Positions 1 to 11,979 of a stretch of DNA of 64,000 nt are shown here, in pieces. This DNA is from Macrostomum hystrix (Eukaryota > Platyhelminthes > Macrostomidae). The stretch's first letter is position 1. The number at the start of each line of letters is the position of its first letter. The DNA is taken from the NCBI GenBank assembly GCA_950097015.1, contig CATNEN010000002.1, positions 3,937,001-4,001,000 on the forward strand, read 5' to 3'. The position numbers and the translations under genes are program-made. Under the pieces are notes generated by a model. It made no database searches and was not told the origin of the DNA. It saw only the letters and a program-made list of their open reading frames with translations.

Positions 1-110
1 GCTTTAATGAGACTTTGGATTTTCAATTAAATATCTTCAGTTTTAAGTTTAAGTTAATTAAGGTTTGTTTGTGCGATTTTGGTCCAAGAAATATAAAGTG
101 ATTTTAAATT

Positions 111-736
111 TGATTTAGGTTTTAGATAGGTGATTTAGGTTTTAGATTAGCGATTCAGGTTTAGAAGTGTGGTTTAGGTTTTAGATTGGCGATTTAGGTT
201 TTAGAAGTGTGGTTTAGGTTTTAGATTGGCGATTTAGGTTTTAGAAGTGTGGTTTAGGTTTTAGATTGGCGATTTAGGTTTTAGAAGTGTGGTTTAGGTT
301 TTAGATTGGCGATTTAGGTTTTAGAAGTGTGTTTTAGGTTTTAGATTGGCGATTTAGGTTTTAGAAGTGTGGTTTAGGTTTTAGATTGGCGATTTATGTT
401 TTAGAAGTGTGGTTTAGGTTTTAGATTGGCGATTTAGGTTTTAAATTGGCGATTTAGGTTTTAGAAGTGTGGTTTAGGTTTTAGATTGGCGATTTAGGTT
501 TTAGAAGTGTGGTTTAGGTTTTAGATTGGCGATTTAGGTTTTAAATTGGTGATTTAGGTTTTAGAAGTGTGGTTTAGGTTTTAGATTGGCGATTCAGGTT
601 TTAGAAGTGTGGTTTAGGTTTTAGATTGGCGATTTAGGTTTTAGAAGTGTGGGTTAGGTTTTTGATTGGTGATTCAGGTTTTAGAAGTGTGGTTTAGGTT
701 TTAGAAGTGTGGTTTAGGTTTTAGATTGGTGATTTG
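111..736 (+). repeat. Minisatellite, 20-bp unit in alternating A/B order (40-bp higher-order unit)
   Basis: About 31 units alternate between gatttaggttttagattggc and a B variant containing agaagtgtggtttaggtt. The strict A-B alternation, broken at a few A-A or B-B steps, is a higher-order 40-bp repeat. It is non-coding and lies upstream of the first candidate promoter. Confidence 0.95.
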
Positions 737-2028
737 GGCGAACGAGTTTGACGCCAGTATTTGCCAATAAAACAAAGACCTTTCTATTCTTTCCAGGGAG
801 GAATATCATTCCGGCTTAGTCACTGCTCAAAACGCAATGAGTTTCCTGACCCTTCCTGACCCTCGCCAGACCCAGCAAACGAATGTCCCATTGGTTCAGT
901 AGATCCGAAATTCTCTATTGCCAATATCAGACAAAGAAGAATTTGGATAGGGTTTTTATAATTTTTTTAGCCACTCAAGACTAGAGTAGCTATAGCTAGT
1001 AGGCCTATTTAGCAAGCGACAGCAGAGAATATGATGACTCAGGTAATCCAGAATGTTACGGAACACACTAAATTTAATATAGTTGTACATGTTTAAACTA
1101 GCAATGGTAAGTACTGTAGCAAATTTACTGATAACAGATAAGAAAAAATAATGCTAGATAAAGTTATAATGGTAGATATAGAAGGCCAGATGCAATTCAG
1201 ACCATTCTCTCGCGTTACATGTATGCAGCAAATATCGGTTTTTAAGTCTGTTATTTATTTGCATTTAGCCTAGAATATTTTTGGCATCGACTCCTTAGTG
1301 TATGTACATTCATCAGTAATGTACATTTAGTGTGGGCCCAGACGGGCGTTCCTTGGCGCACCTACCCCACGCCTCCGATTTTTGGGGTCTGAAAACGCCC
1401 CTCCTACTTTTCTTTATAGAGTAAAAAAACGACAAAACAACGATAGATAGAGAGTTGGGTGGGGTATGGTGTGGTTCCCTTTCCTCAAATAGCTGCCCCC
1501 CCAACCAATAATGAAGTGAGTGTCACAGTCGTATAGTTTTGTTGCTTCGATCTGGGTGTGTTGGGTTTCACACTGCGGGGAGTGGGGTGGGTAATTGGGC
1601 TGCGCTTGTCCTTGACTGAACTGAACTTGAGAAACGCTGCATATATAGAACTACTTCCCAGTTGGCACTCATTCTTGTAAATTGTAACTTTGCCCAGAAG
1701 CTGTACTTACTAGATAATTGAATTAAATCACAATGAGAGAAGGCTCAATTTGAACTCTCGAACTAGACAGACAGGAAATAAATCTGCTTTGCATTTCGGA
1801 TCTGGACTGCTCATTCTCTAATTTTATAAAGAGTTCTTTATTTTAGTTTAGTGCGCATTTTTCTATACCTTGACTCCTTTTCCGCCTGTTATTAACTGGA
1901 AGTAGCTATTATTGATAGGCTTATTTCATCCTCTGCGAAGTTATGCATAATTCTAGTTGCGCATTTTTCTGAAGCGCACCTATACGATTTCTCCTGCCTG
2001 GACTGCACTGTGTTTTTCTTACTGAGAG
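737..2028. other. Intergenic or far-upstream sequence, no gene seen
   Basis: AT-rich unique sequence. A TATA-like ATATATAG near 1640 is followed by no usable ORF: the next ATG, at about 1733, reads six codons and stops. The minus-strand ORF at 1313-1504 has no family features. Confidence 0.6.
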
Positions 2029-2038
2029 CTATAAAAAA
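2029..2038 (+). promoter_or_regulatory. TATA box of candidate promoter P1
   Basis: CTATAAAAAA lies about 30 bp before a pyrimidine-flanked TCACCAGTCC (2063-2072) that could hold the start site. The first exon 2185-2218 follows. A four-codon upstream ORF (ATG at 2123) sits in the leader. Confidence 0.55.
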
Positions 2039-2184
2039 CGCGGCTCTGGTCTGTGTTCCGCTTCACCAGTCCACTTCTGACTTCCGAGGTCGACGATAAT
2101 TAGTGTTAGCAATCAGGTGGCCATGCTGATCTGACTTCAATTATATATAACTAGTTGTTAACAAAGCTTCGCGATAAACGGACT

Positions 2185-2218
2185 ATGAGCATATCGGTGG
2201 CCTATCATCGTCTTAGAG
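2185..2218 (+). CDS. Candidate alternative first coding exon 1a of the nesprin gene
   Basis: ATG opens MSISVAYHRLR and runs into a strong donor (AGAG|GTGAGT) at 2218/2219 in phase 1, the phase required by the CH1 acceptor at 15022. Joining gives [12 protein letters not shown], close to the sequence before CH1 in animal nesprins. An in-frame stop lies just upstream (2152), so this is the first in-frame ATG. The exon is very short, so the call rests on donor, phase and the TATA box; RNA evidence is lacking. Confidence 0.5.
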
Positions 2219-2269
2219 GTGAGTTCAACTTGAGTATAATACCAATAATCAATTGCATTTCCAATCATA

Positions 2270-2831
2270 TTAACAGTGGAATTACCAACGGGGGAATTTT
2301 CCTACCCCTGACAATCTTTTTGTGCTGCACCCGAACGGAGCAACGCAAGCACAAGAAACTCAAGAACACGGGCCAACTTTCTGTTGCGCATCTTCTGAAG
2401 CAATAATCATGTCGCCAGCTCTTCAGACCGTCGAGATATTCCATGGTTCTGGCCGAAGGTCAGATTTTTCCCATAAGCGCTAGTTGTATTTCATGCACCC
2501 CTATACACGAATTAGCACTGCGCCTCAGTGCGGCCTTGCCAGGCCTTCAAAATTAATCAGCATGTCACCCGAATGTGCTTGCATCATCTCCGTCTTCGGT
2601 GGTCACCTACCTTTATTTAGACGCAGCTGCTCGACCTTCAAGGGCTACAACAGGGGGAAATAGGCCACTATGGACACCCTGACGCGAATTTCTCCGATTT
2701 CACTGCTTAAGCCAAAATATTTGGCGTAGCTCAACCACAGGACACCATCGTCTAGTCTGTCAACCAACCAGTCTCCACCCAACGCTGTTACCACCCTCTT
2801 GGTATAAAATTGGGCGGCATACTCCTGTTAA
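2270..2831. mobile_element. piggyBac-type MITE, copy 1 (TTAA-flanked)
   Basis: The element proper is 2274-2827 and TTAA lies on both sides (2270-2273, 2828-2831). Its left end CAGTGGAATTACCAA matches the terminal inverted repeat of copy 2 near 29.7 kb, and the interiors align for about 500 bp. The right terminus is shortened compared with copy 2. It carries no transposase ORF. It sits 51 bp after the donor of exon 1a. Confidence 0.8.
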
Positions 2832-3427
2832 TTAGCTATTTTAGATATTGTGCTTTCTTTAAAGACTAATGAAAGTAGTATGTTGTGAATTCTGCTAAAT
2901 ACGAGTAATTTTTTTTCATTTCTAATAATCAACTAAATACTGCGTACTAAGGTGTTCTCAACCCAGAAATAGAAAATTCGAGATAGGGATCAGAACTCCG
3001 GATGGGATAAAAATGCTTTATTTGCAGGGTTTAAAAGCAATTTCCACATGGTCCTACTGAGTCTGTGCTCAACATAGTCTCATCGAGTCATCTCTAGACA
3101 TTGTAGTCAGAAATTCCATCTGTTCTCAGTTCCCATGCGCTGCTGAGCTGTGCTCATATTCCTATTCTAGCGAGGCCATACTAAAATGCATGAAACATCT
3201 CGAATTCCTAATCCCCAGTCACACCCTATCATTGTTACTCAACCCGTAAACATTTCTCTTTATTTCCCCCAGTGTCACTGTTCTCAGGTGAGCTGTTTGC
3301 ATGGCTGCACCTTAGCAACCTGCCAAGCTAATGGCACACAGACTCAGGGAAATAGATCGCTTTTACTCATTAGAGAAATGACTGTAATTCCGTTTAACTG
3401 CTTCTTTAACGGGTTTTAGTTTTACCC
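2832..3427. other. Intronic or intergenic sequence, nothing identified
   Basis: AT-rich unique DNA. A pyrimidine-tract acceptor-like site and a donor-like CAG|GTGAGC flank a 15-bp segment near 3273-3287, but nothing ties it to the nesprin frame. Confidence 0.4.
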
Positions 3428-3893
3428 AGGCCAAACATTCAGGCTGTTACCCTATTCCTTCAGACTGTTATCCTATTCCTTCAGGCTGTTATCCTATTCC
3501 TTCAGGCTATTACCCCATTCCTTCAGGCTGTTGCCCAATTCCTTCAAGTCATTGTACCCGATTCCTTCATAGTTTTTTAGTACATCTTCAGGCCATTACA
3601 AGATTCCTTCAGGCCATTACCCGATTCCCTCAGGCCATTACCCGATTCCCTCAGGCTATTACCCGATTCCCTCAGGCCATTGCCAGATTCCTTCAGGCCC
3701 TTTACCCGATTCCCTCAGGCCATTACCCGATTCCCTCAGGCCATTACCCGATTCCCTCAGGCCATTACCCGATTCCCTCAGGCCATTACCCGATTCCCTC
3801 AGGCCATTACCCGATTCCCTCAGGCCATTACCCGATTCCCTCAGGCCATTACCCGATTCCCTCAGGCCATTACCCGATTCCTTCAATATTTTC
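3428..3893 (+). repeat. Minisatellite, 21-bp unit CAGGCCATTACCCGATTCCCT
   Basis: About 22 units, diverged on the left (aggctgttaccctattcctt) and nearly uniform from 3700 on. Because 21 is divisible by 3 it stays open in several frames on both strands, producing repetitive ORFs that are not genes. Confidence 0.93.
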
Positions 3894-4602
3894 TCCATGC
3901 TTTTAACCTATTCTCTGTCAGGCTCTTATTCTACTTCATAAGGGATTTTCTTCAGGCTGTTAGGTACACTTTGAGTTCTAGTTCTCTAGCTACGCACATA
4001 TTAGCAAGTGTTGCCTTGCAGTAAAATTCTCATCAATGTAGTTGTAACTGCACCGTTTTTCGCATCTTGCAAGTCTTGCTACAACTCACATTGAAGCTCA
4101 AAGTGAAAGCCTAACTCCCACTGTTTGACTGTTTGTGTTTTTACTATCTAGCTATTTAAAACCGTTTAGACCTTATGCAGCTAGAGCTAGGTTTATTTAA
4201 TTAAAAAGATCTGCTAATTGTGCTGTTCAACACTTCACGTACTGCAATCTTCAGTGCATTCTATTCTGAACAATACTTTCACTGGCCTACATGACATTCC
4301 ATCTGCTGTGACTGGGTGTTCTGTTGAGCTCAGCAGCTGCAGTTTCTTGACTGACAGATCACATACTGTTTTATATGACGACAAACTGAATATTTATTAG
4401 ATTTTCTTGCCCTAAATGAAAGCTAAGTAATACAATTGTCTAAGTTGCTATGTTTAACACGTCTGAGGTGTCTCAGCAATGCGACAGAATGGAATAGAAC
4501 AGATATGACACTTAGCCTAGCTGGTCCAGATACACAGCTAGTGTCACAGCCGTAGCCGCAGCGCTTCCAAAGGCCGTGTACAGCTGTTCAGTCCGTGGGA
4601 TC
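3894..4602. other. Unique non-coding sequence
   Basis: AT-rich, with no ORF resembling a protein. The segment GCTGTTCAGTCCGTGG near 4581 recurs near 18875, and a diverged form lies near 26498, so it may belong to a dispersed repeat. Confidence 0.4.
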
Positions 4603-4785
4603 GAATGTGGGATCCTAGGATATGGGATCATAGGATATGGAATCCTAGGATATGGGATCCTAGGATATGGGATCCTAGGATATGGGATCCTAGGATATGG
4701 GATCCTAGGATATGGGATCCTAGGATATGGGATCCTAGGATATGGAATCCTAGGCTATGGGATAATATGATATGGGATCATACTA
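4603..4785 (+). repeat. Minisatellite, 15-bp unit GGATCCTAGGATATG (array 1)
   Basis: About 12 units. Each contains the perfect palindrome ATCCTAGGAT and overlapping GGATCC and CCTAGG sites. The same unit forms a second array at 6057-6395, so the two flank candidate promoter P2. Confidence 0.95.
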
Positions 4786-5370
4786 TATAGGATATGTACT
4801 ATATGGCTCAGATATTTTCTATTCTCACTAGCTATGTAATAATCTAGCTAGTCGATGACTTACATTGGGGCAGGTGGCTGCTAGCTATTGCTATATACAG
4901 ACCCGCTGTAATAGTAGAGAAGGAGAGAAAACAGGCGTAGACTGTTCCATGCCGTTTTCCATTTCTCCCTTTTATTTTCAAATCCGCGGTGATTCCATTT
5001 CCGCATATTCCATTCGGCATGCACTTTCCTCCCCTACACCTGAGAGCTGCATGGGCTGAGCTCACTCAAGGGGGGAATGAAGTGAACTACTCACTCATTT
5101 CCACCCTGACAGATACAGCTGGGGCCAGTACATTGTTGGGTGTGTGCTCACACAGGGCACTGCAGATTGCTACAGCGGGAGATTGCCCAGGTAAGGACAA
5201 TTCTCCCACCCCCAGCAACCCAAACTGCTAGTGCTGACCCCACCTCATCTCTACAGCTATCAGCGAGACTGTACTTCCGTCCTCTGTCCTCATTCCCCCA
5301 TTCCACGAGGGACACGTGGCTTCGTCGATTGGTCCGCGATTCAATGTTAACATTCTACACACCTGGGTAG

Positions 5371-5380
5371 CTATATAATA
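5371..5380 (+). promoter_or_regulatory. TATA box of candidate promoter P2
   Basis: CTATATAATA lies about 30 bp before CAGTCAGCAGTCAGAG (around 5402), a plausible start region. The next strong donor downstream in an open frame is that of exon 1b at 5973. Confidence 0.5.
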
Positions 5381-5879
5381 ATTGGCTGCGATACCTTGAG
5401 CAGTCAGCAGTCAGAGACGCCCATCTTAGTCTGTTTCTCATCTCGGACTCGGGGACTTGCTCAATTTATATTGTTTGACCTACCTGGAAGCATCAAGCGT
5501 AGCTACCTGACATATATGCATATAAGCGACACCGTAATTCAGACAGGAAGTGTGGCTTAACTTTGACTTCATCGTATTCGAATATAGCTGGCCCTTCAGC
5601 AAGGCCTGAACAGAGCTCTAGAGAAATATTTGGCAAGGAAATCTTTCGCTTCCCTCTACTCTCGTTCGTTGCGTCGTCTATTTATTTCCTGTCCAATGCT
5701 GTAGGTGCACCTAAAGTTAGGAACTTGGACTAATAACTCAGTGAAACAAGGGACTATACAGCTAGCTAGCTATAGCTCGGTCAGGTAGAAGGTCTCGTCA
5801 TGTCTACAAGAATATTTGTCAGTTTTTATTGATCTTCGAGTTTTTAAACTGCACTGGGAAGGAGAAACTTGTTAAAACA

Positions 5880-5973
5880 ATGAGTTGGATTAGAACTGAC
5901 ACTGCTGGGGATGGAGAGAGAAGGATCGACAAGAGGAGGTCCGAGGTTGAGTCCAGGGCCATGCTGTACAGAG
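5880..5973 (+). CDS. Candidate alternative first coding exon 1b of the nesprin gene
   Basis: ATG opens a 31-codon charged peptide (MSWIRTDTAGDGERR... VESRAMLYR) ending at a consensus donor CAGAG|GTGAGT in phase 1. Spliced to 15022 it reads [14 protein letters not shown]. The peptide is basic and acidic like the linker before CH domains in spectraplakins and nesprins. Leader sequence from about 5402 would be 5' UTR. Start choice: the only ATG in this frame. Confidence 0.6.
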
Positions 5974-6056
5974 GTGAGTATTCAAGACGATTTACCTTGC
6001 AAATGATTCGACTTTGATTTCTTGTCTCTAACAGTTTAGGGATCTGGGAAAAATAT

Positions 6057-6395
6057 CCTGGGATTCGGGATCCTAGGATATGGGATCCTAGGATATGTGA
6101 TCCTAGGATATGGGATCCTAGGATATGGGATCCTAGGATATGAGATCCTAGGATATGGGATCCTGGGATATGGGATCCTAGGATATGAGATCCTAGGATA
6201 TGGGATCCTAGGATATGGGATCCTAGGATATGGGATCCTAGGATATGGGATCCTAGGATATGTGATCCTAGGATATGGGATCCTAGGATATGGGATCCTA
6301 GGATATGGGATCCTTAGGATATGGGATCCTAGGATATGGGATCCTAGGATATGAGATCCTAGGATATGGGATCCTGGGATATGGGAACCTTGGAC
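6057..6395 (+). repeat. Minisatellite, 15-bp unit GGATCCTAGGATATG (array 2)
   Basis: About 22 units of the same sequence as the array at 4603, beginning about 85 bp after the exon 1b donor. Variants (gatatgagatcc, gatatgtgatcc) recur in a pattern, suggesting block duplication within the array. Confidence 0.95.
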
Positions 6396-7114
6396 CTAGT
6401 CTCAAATACCTAGGGATCAGGAGTCTGGGATGCTGGGAATTCGCGAATCTGTTAGTTTTCTGGGTATGGTGTGTAGCTAGAAATGGCTCTAGAAACTTTT
6501 ATTGAGCAGTCTTAGCTGCAACAAGTTGCGGACAGCAATAACACGGAAACTCATATCATTCCTCAGCTCATAAATTTCTGGCATAAACAAATTGCTGCTG
6601 TTTTTGAAGCTACAGGTTAAAAAACTTTTATTGCTAGCTAGATGACGCTGATACTGTAAAATAGGAAACCAATTATTTATAAATCTTTATTTCCTCTTCT
6701 GTTAGTTTTGTAGCAGCTCAGCATGGTTTAATATCTCTAAATTGGAAAACTTTTTTTGGAAAGTTTCGTTCATTAGGCGCACCCATTTTTTATGTCTTTG
6801 GAGCAGCTAGATTAGATTATGAACTGCGAAGTATTTTTTCGTAATCTTCAGGATGTAATCAAAGCTTTTACCAATCGCTGTTCTTTGCACTTTTACCGGA
6901 TGAGCTATCTTAATGAGTGAATCTCAGTCAGACAGGCCAATTATCATCAGTCAGACTGACACATGCATATTCGAGAAGCTAATTCCTTTGTCTGCTCACA
7001 AAGTAGGAAAAAATCAAGTTAGAGGTAAAGTCCCTCCCCAGTGATTGTACTGCTCATTGTCCTGACATAAGGCTGGCATTCAACTTATTGACTGAATTTA
7101 TACGTTGCTAGCAT
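6396..7114. other. Unique AT-rich sequence, nothing identified
   Basis: No ORF with family features, no promoter-donor pair and no obvious repeat. Confidence 0.4.
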
Positions 7115-7645
7115 ACTATAGGACCTGAAGGTTAGGGTGGTGAGGGACCTGAAGGATAGGGTGTTGAAGTATCTGAAGATTAGGATATTAAAGGACCTGA
7201 AGGTTAGGGTGGTGAGAAACCTGAAGGATAGGGTGTTGAAGGATCTGAAGATTAGGATATTAAAGGATCTGAAGGATAGGGTGTTGAAGGATCTGAAGGT
7301 TAGGGTGGTGAGGGACCTGAAGGATAGGATGTTGAAGGATCTGAAGGATAGGGTGTTGAAGTATCTGAATATTAGGATATTAAAGGATCTGAAGGATAGG
7401 GTGTTGAAGGATCTGAAGGATAGGGTGGTGAGGGACCTGAAGGATAGGATGTTGAAGGATATGAAGGTTAGCATGTTGAAGGATATGAAGGTTAGGATGT
7501 TAAAGGACCTGAAGATTAGGATATTAAAGGATCTGAAGGATAGGGTGTTGAAGGATCTGAAGGATAAGATATTGTAGGACCTGAAGGTTAGGATATTGAA
7601 GGACCTGAAGGTTAGAATGTTGAAGGACCTGAAGGTTATGTTGGT
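7115..7645 (+). repeat. Minisatellite, 24-bp unit GGATCTGAAGGATAGGGTGTT-type
   Basis: About 22 units in three subtypes (gttagggtggtga, gatagggtgttga, attaggatattaa) that recur in a partly ordered sequence, indicating multi-unit duplications. It is open in two frames but non-coding. Confidence 0.93.
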
Positions 7646-8633
7646 GAAGAGCCAAAACGTTACGCTCTTGACCTGTATACAATGTAATCCTAGGCAGTAT
7701 TTAGCTACTGGCCAATGTCACTAACCTGACTTTGACAGCTCCATCACACTAGCACACTTATAGCTTTCCAAGTGTCAGGCAGCTAAGGCATCGGCCAATG
7801 TCACTTTTGTGGTACTTCAGTATCAGTCAATCAGCAATCCAGTCTCATTGTTTCACTATTATACGAGTATATGTGGTCAAACTAGCTACTTCAAAAATAG
7901 CTAGAATAGTTGGTAAAGAATAGTTTTGAACCCAGTATTTTAGTGCGCATAGACCCACACACGCATATTCATGCAGGCACTGCAATTTGGGACACAAGTT
8001 GGCAACTTAATTATGTACAGTCAGCCTCCGCCTTCCGCGTGACACAAGTTTCCACTTTATCCATCTGGGATAGCTACTCACCTGAGTAGGCTGGGGTGTT
8101 GTCAAAGAGAGAGAGAGACCGCGTTAGCTATGAGGTTTGAGCTTGTATTCCATTCATATTCCCAAATCCCAATATTGCTCCAAGCACTAGTGGAGCATTC
8201 TCAAACGATGGAAAACTAAATTAACAAAGTAAAAGACTATGATTTTGTGCACAGAACCTAGTCAATGTGGGAATTCTCGACGAAGTTTTTGTTTGAGTCG
8301 GTCTTGAGTCTTGTGTCGCTTCCTTCTATGGAATCATATTTTTAACAATAGCTGGCTAGATGACAAGCTATGACATGAATGAGTGACAATGCCTGTCCTA
8401 CTGTGAGTATATAAGTTTGAACGGCTTTACTTCGCACAGGTACATCCACATTGCGTGTCTATTCATTAGAGAATGCACTTTTAAGGTTCATGAGTAGCTA
8501 CTTGCCTGCCTACCTGTATTGAGCGAGCTAATGATAAAGTCCTTTATTATCATTGCGAACTTTTTATTCTGTCTGTCAAGTTGCGAGTAATGACCAATTT
8601 TTTTAAAACGACTGCGTAATCTAAAAGTTAAGT
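7646..8633. other. Unique sequence with a TATA-like site, no linked exon
   Basis: GTATATAAG near 8407 would place a start near 8438, where CACAG|GTACAT resembles a donor, but no in-frame ATG precedes it. A short (GA)n lies at about 8108-8119. Confidence 0.35.
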
Positions 8634-9032
8634 CATGGCCGAACTACTGAGTTGGGTAATGACCAAACTACGGAGGTGGGTAATGACCTAACTACGGAGG
8701 TGGGTAATGACCAAACTACGGAGGTAGGTAATGACCTAACTACGGAGGTGGGTAGTGACCAAACTACGGAGGTGGGTAATGACCAAACTACGGAGGTGGG
8801 TAGTGACCAAACTACGGAGGTGGGTAATGACCAAACTACGGAGGTGGGTAGTGACCAAACTACGGAGGTGGGTAATGACCAAACTACGGAGGTGGGTAAT
8901 GACCTAACTACGGAGGTGGGTAATGACCAAACTACGGAGGTGGGTAATGACCAAACTTCGGAGGTGGGTAATGACCTAACTACGGAGGTGGGTAATGACC
9001 AACTACTGAGGTGGATAGGGACCAAATTTCTG
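8634..9032 (+). repeat. Minisatellite, 24-bp unit TAATGACCAAACTACGGAGG-type
   Basis: About 16 units of taatgaccaaactacggagg plus tggg, varying at CCAA/CCTA and TAATG/TAGTG. ORFs on both strands simply follow the 24-bp period. Confidence 0.94.
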
Positions 9033-9619
9033 AGGTGGTAACCCTTAAGTCTGACAAGAAGCCCAAAGTCTAAAAACAAAACGAAAAATACTTTTTGGCT
9101 CATAACATATAGCTAGTTTGTATTATACAATCTCGGCAAGTCAAAGCCATGCTCTCACTTATGCAAATGTGACTTTACTGGAAATTCCTTTAGTTTATGT
9201 GTCCTCAGGTGCGCGCAGAAAGAGAGCAAATAAACTATAGCCAACCACTTGCCAACTACCTCAGCCATGTTTTTATTTTTAACCTACCGCTATCGCCTCC
9301 ACTCTTCTCTGCCTCCATCCGTCCTAAGAGTCTCTCTAGTTGAGTTCTCAAGCTTCCATTCTGTGCTAAAAAAACAACCATGAAAGCTTGGCACCCTCTG
9401 CATTAATTGCATTGGTTCTCATGGTCAGGTGTAGTACAGAGTACAGGTGGGCCGCCAAGATTCTTGTTTACCCGCAGAAGATGCCGGCGGTGAGGCTTGC
9501 GTTGTGTGAAACGTGGGCGGAGGAACAATTTTTATCGGTCCCTCCTATTTAGAAATTTTCCTTCAGCTCATCAATTTTGGCTTGAACTTTCTTTGTGTGC
9601 TACTTATGAGTAGAGTAAC

Positions 9620-10313
9620 GCGTTTCTATCGACGTCAAAAGCTTCTCAAATGACGTCAAACGCGTTTCAAACGACGTCAAACGCTTCTCTAACGACGTCA
9701 AACGCTTCTCTCTAACGGCGTCAAATACTTCTCAAACAACGTCAACCGCTTCTCAAATGACGTCAAACGTTTCTCAAACAACGTCAAACGCGTTTTAAAC
9801 GACGTCAAACGCTTCTCAAACAACGTCAAACGCTTCTCAAACGACATCAAACGCGTTTTAAACGACGTCAAACGCTTCTCAAACGACGTCAAACGCGTTT
9901 TAAACGACGTCAAACGCGTTTTAAACGGCGTCAAACGCTTCTCAAACGACGTCAAACGCGTTTTAAACGACGTCAAACGCTTCTCAAACGACGTCAAACG
10001 CTTCTCAAACAACGTCAAACGCGTTTTAAACGACGTCAAACACTTCTCAAACGACGTCTAACGCTTCTCTAAAGATATCAAACGCTTCTCCATCGGCGTC
10101 AAAAACTTCTCAAACAACGTCAACCGCTTCTCAAATGCGTTGTAAACGACGTCAAACGCTTCTCAAACGACGTCAAAAGCTTCTCAAACGACGTCAAAAG
10201 CTTCTCAAACGACGTCAAAAGCTTCTCAAACGACGTCAAAAGCTTCTCAAACGACGTTAAACGCTTCTCAAAAAACGTCAAACGCTTCTCTGACGACGCC
10301 AAATGCTTCTGAA
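9620..10313 (+). repeat. Minisatellite, 21-bp unit rich in GACGTC
   Basis: About 32 units alternate acgacgtcaaacgcttctca with a form carrying acgcgttttaa. Each unit presents an ACGTC core, so the array is a dense cluster of CRE-like half sites and CpGs between promoters P2 and P3. Confidence 0.93.
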
Positions 10314-10957
10314 AAGGGTTTGGGTGCCGATATATTCTTAAACTTTGTCCTCTGATTTTTTCCACCGTCTTTATGTTTTGCTATCCTTGTCTTTTGGGCT
10401 TGTCTTAGAGTTGAACAAAAAGTTGCTCTGAGAATAGATTAACAATTTAGGAGGCTAACGCTACTAAACACTCATTCTATTTTGCGGTTAAGGAATGTCA
10501 ATAAGCCCAGAAATATTGACTTAGTCTTACAACCCTCCTCTGCCACAATGACCCCCTCTTTCGCCCTCTCTCCCGTGTCTGTCATCGGCATGTCAATATC
10601 CACGACTTGACTTAAGTTGATCCAATTGGAATTAAGACATTTTCGTGCCTTTCAATTTACGTTTTCGTGTACAACTGCAGTGGATTGCTCCTAAATTCTT
10701 GTCTCAAAACTATGGCGGTGTGTGAGCAGTAAGTTGTGCATTATACCTGCACGCATATTTATTTGGCAGAGTTTTTTATGGGCGCATGTGCGATAAGATA
10801 TGCTCTAGCTATGTAGTCTATTGCTTTGCTTAGCTATAGTATTTACAAGCCAAGGTAATTATTTTGGTTATGGAAGTCATCATCGATTAAAATACCGGAC
10901 ATAGCGAATCGAACTCGAACACTAAAACAGCTGAGTCGATGATGCTCAGACTTGCCC
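10314..10957. other. Unique sequence upstream of promoter P3
   Basis: No gene seen. A GAATCGAACTCGAAC stretch near 10905 resembles a reversed tRNA B box but lacks a matching A box. Confidence 0.35.
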
Positions 10958-10967
10958 TATAAAAATT
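10958..10967 (+). promoter_or_regulatory. TATA box of candidate promoter P3
   Basis: CTATAAAAAT lies about 42 bp before the ATG of exon 1c, so a start near 10988 would leave a very short leader. Confidence 0.5.
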
Positions 10968-11008
10968 GACTTTTAATTTCTTGAAAACAAGACATGCAGT
11001 GAGATGAG

Positions 11009-11069
11009 ATGCTGGACCTACTCGCAAAGAATGGCAGGTATTACTCTAGAGGACAGCCGATACCTGAGG
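11009..11069 (+). CDS. Candidate alternative first coding exon 1c of the nesprin gene
   Basis: ATG opens MLDLLAKNGRYYSRGQPIPE and ends at donor GAGG|GTGAGT in phase 1. Joined to 15022 it reads [15 protein letters not shown]. An overlapping ATG at 11004 would end in phase 0 and could not join CH1, so 11009 is preferred. Confidence 0.5.
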
Positions 11070-11971
11070 GTGAGTTTTGCCAAGTAACTTTCTAGCAACG
11101 TTTCTACACAAACAAACAAAGTCAGCTCAGGACAATTGTACCTACAATGAGCAGAATTTTTGCTTAGAAACAGAGCATGGGATATTCATACCGAGTTATT
11201 TTCAGTTTCCTGAATGCATCAGCGCTTTTAGAAGGCCCGCGTCGATTTGATTCGCTTGAGAAAATTTTCAGGGTGTGATTCCTTAACTTTGTGCTTATAA
11301 TATTGATGTTAATTCTGCACCTCTGCACCTCGTTATACGCACAAGCCTAATGCTTGGCCTCCTAAAGACCTGTGCTTATTGAGGGACTATCTAACGGTGA
11401 CCTTAGTTTAGCATTCTTCTTATTGAATAAAGATTTAGCAACCTTAGTTAGTTTCGCTCGTAGCAATGTTCGGTTGAAAACGGAATAATATTGGTTCACT
11501 GATCCATTGCAGGAACATTGGGTACTTTGCTGCTGCGGGGACATTGTGTCTCTGCTGCTGGGGAGAACCATTTTATCTGCTAAGGTTGTTATCCACAAGG
11601 TTGTTATTTTAATTTATACCCAGAAGCCCTTTAATGGATTCTCGACTGACGCTTGAGAACCAGAGCTTACAGCTAGAGTACTTGCCTCGACATTACCGCA
11701 CATCTATAGATAAAATTATATTTTCACTAATTTGAGCACTGTACTTGGCATCGAAATGATTTTTACATACTCATGTCTGCCAGACCCCTCACTCTATTCT
11801 TCATTATAAGTGGACTGACGTTCTCAAAAAGAATGCCCCAATTTAAGCTTTTACTCTTTCTCCCATTCTCCCATCCCATTCTATCTTAGAGAAGGACTTG
11901 AATTATTCATGCGACCTACGGATAGAAATGGTGTTTCGTTTCCGATTAAGGAAATACTTTAAATAGGCGCA
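11070..11971. other. Unique sequence between candidate first exons
   Basis: No gene seen. The minus-strand ORF at 11362-11598 has no recognisable features. Confidence 0.35.
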
Positions 11972-11979
11972 ATATATAG
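11972..11979 (+). promoter_or_regulatory. TATA-like box of candidate promoter P4
   Basis: ATATATAG at 11972, with a second AATATATA about 13 bp further on, precedes exon 1d. A start around 12005-12035 would give a short leader before ATG 12069. Confidence 0.5.

Noticed and set aside
2155-2406. 83-codon ORF across exon 1a and the MITE
   Set aside because: It reads through a consensus donor into a transposon, so only the part before 2219 is a plausible exon.
4989-5190. Possible further first exon ending at CCCAG|GTAAGG
   Set aside because: One frame does end in phase 1, but there is no family-like peptide, no TATA at a good distance, and other frames fit the donor equally well.
3428-10313. 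Evenly spaced arrays as CRISPR-like loci
   Set aside because: Units are contiguous with no unique spacers, and the gene structure is animal.
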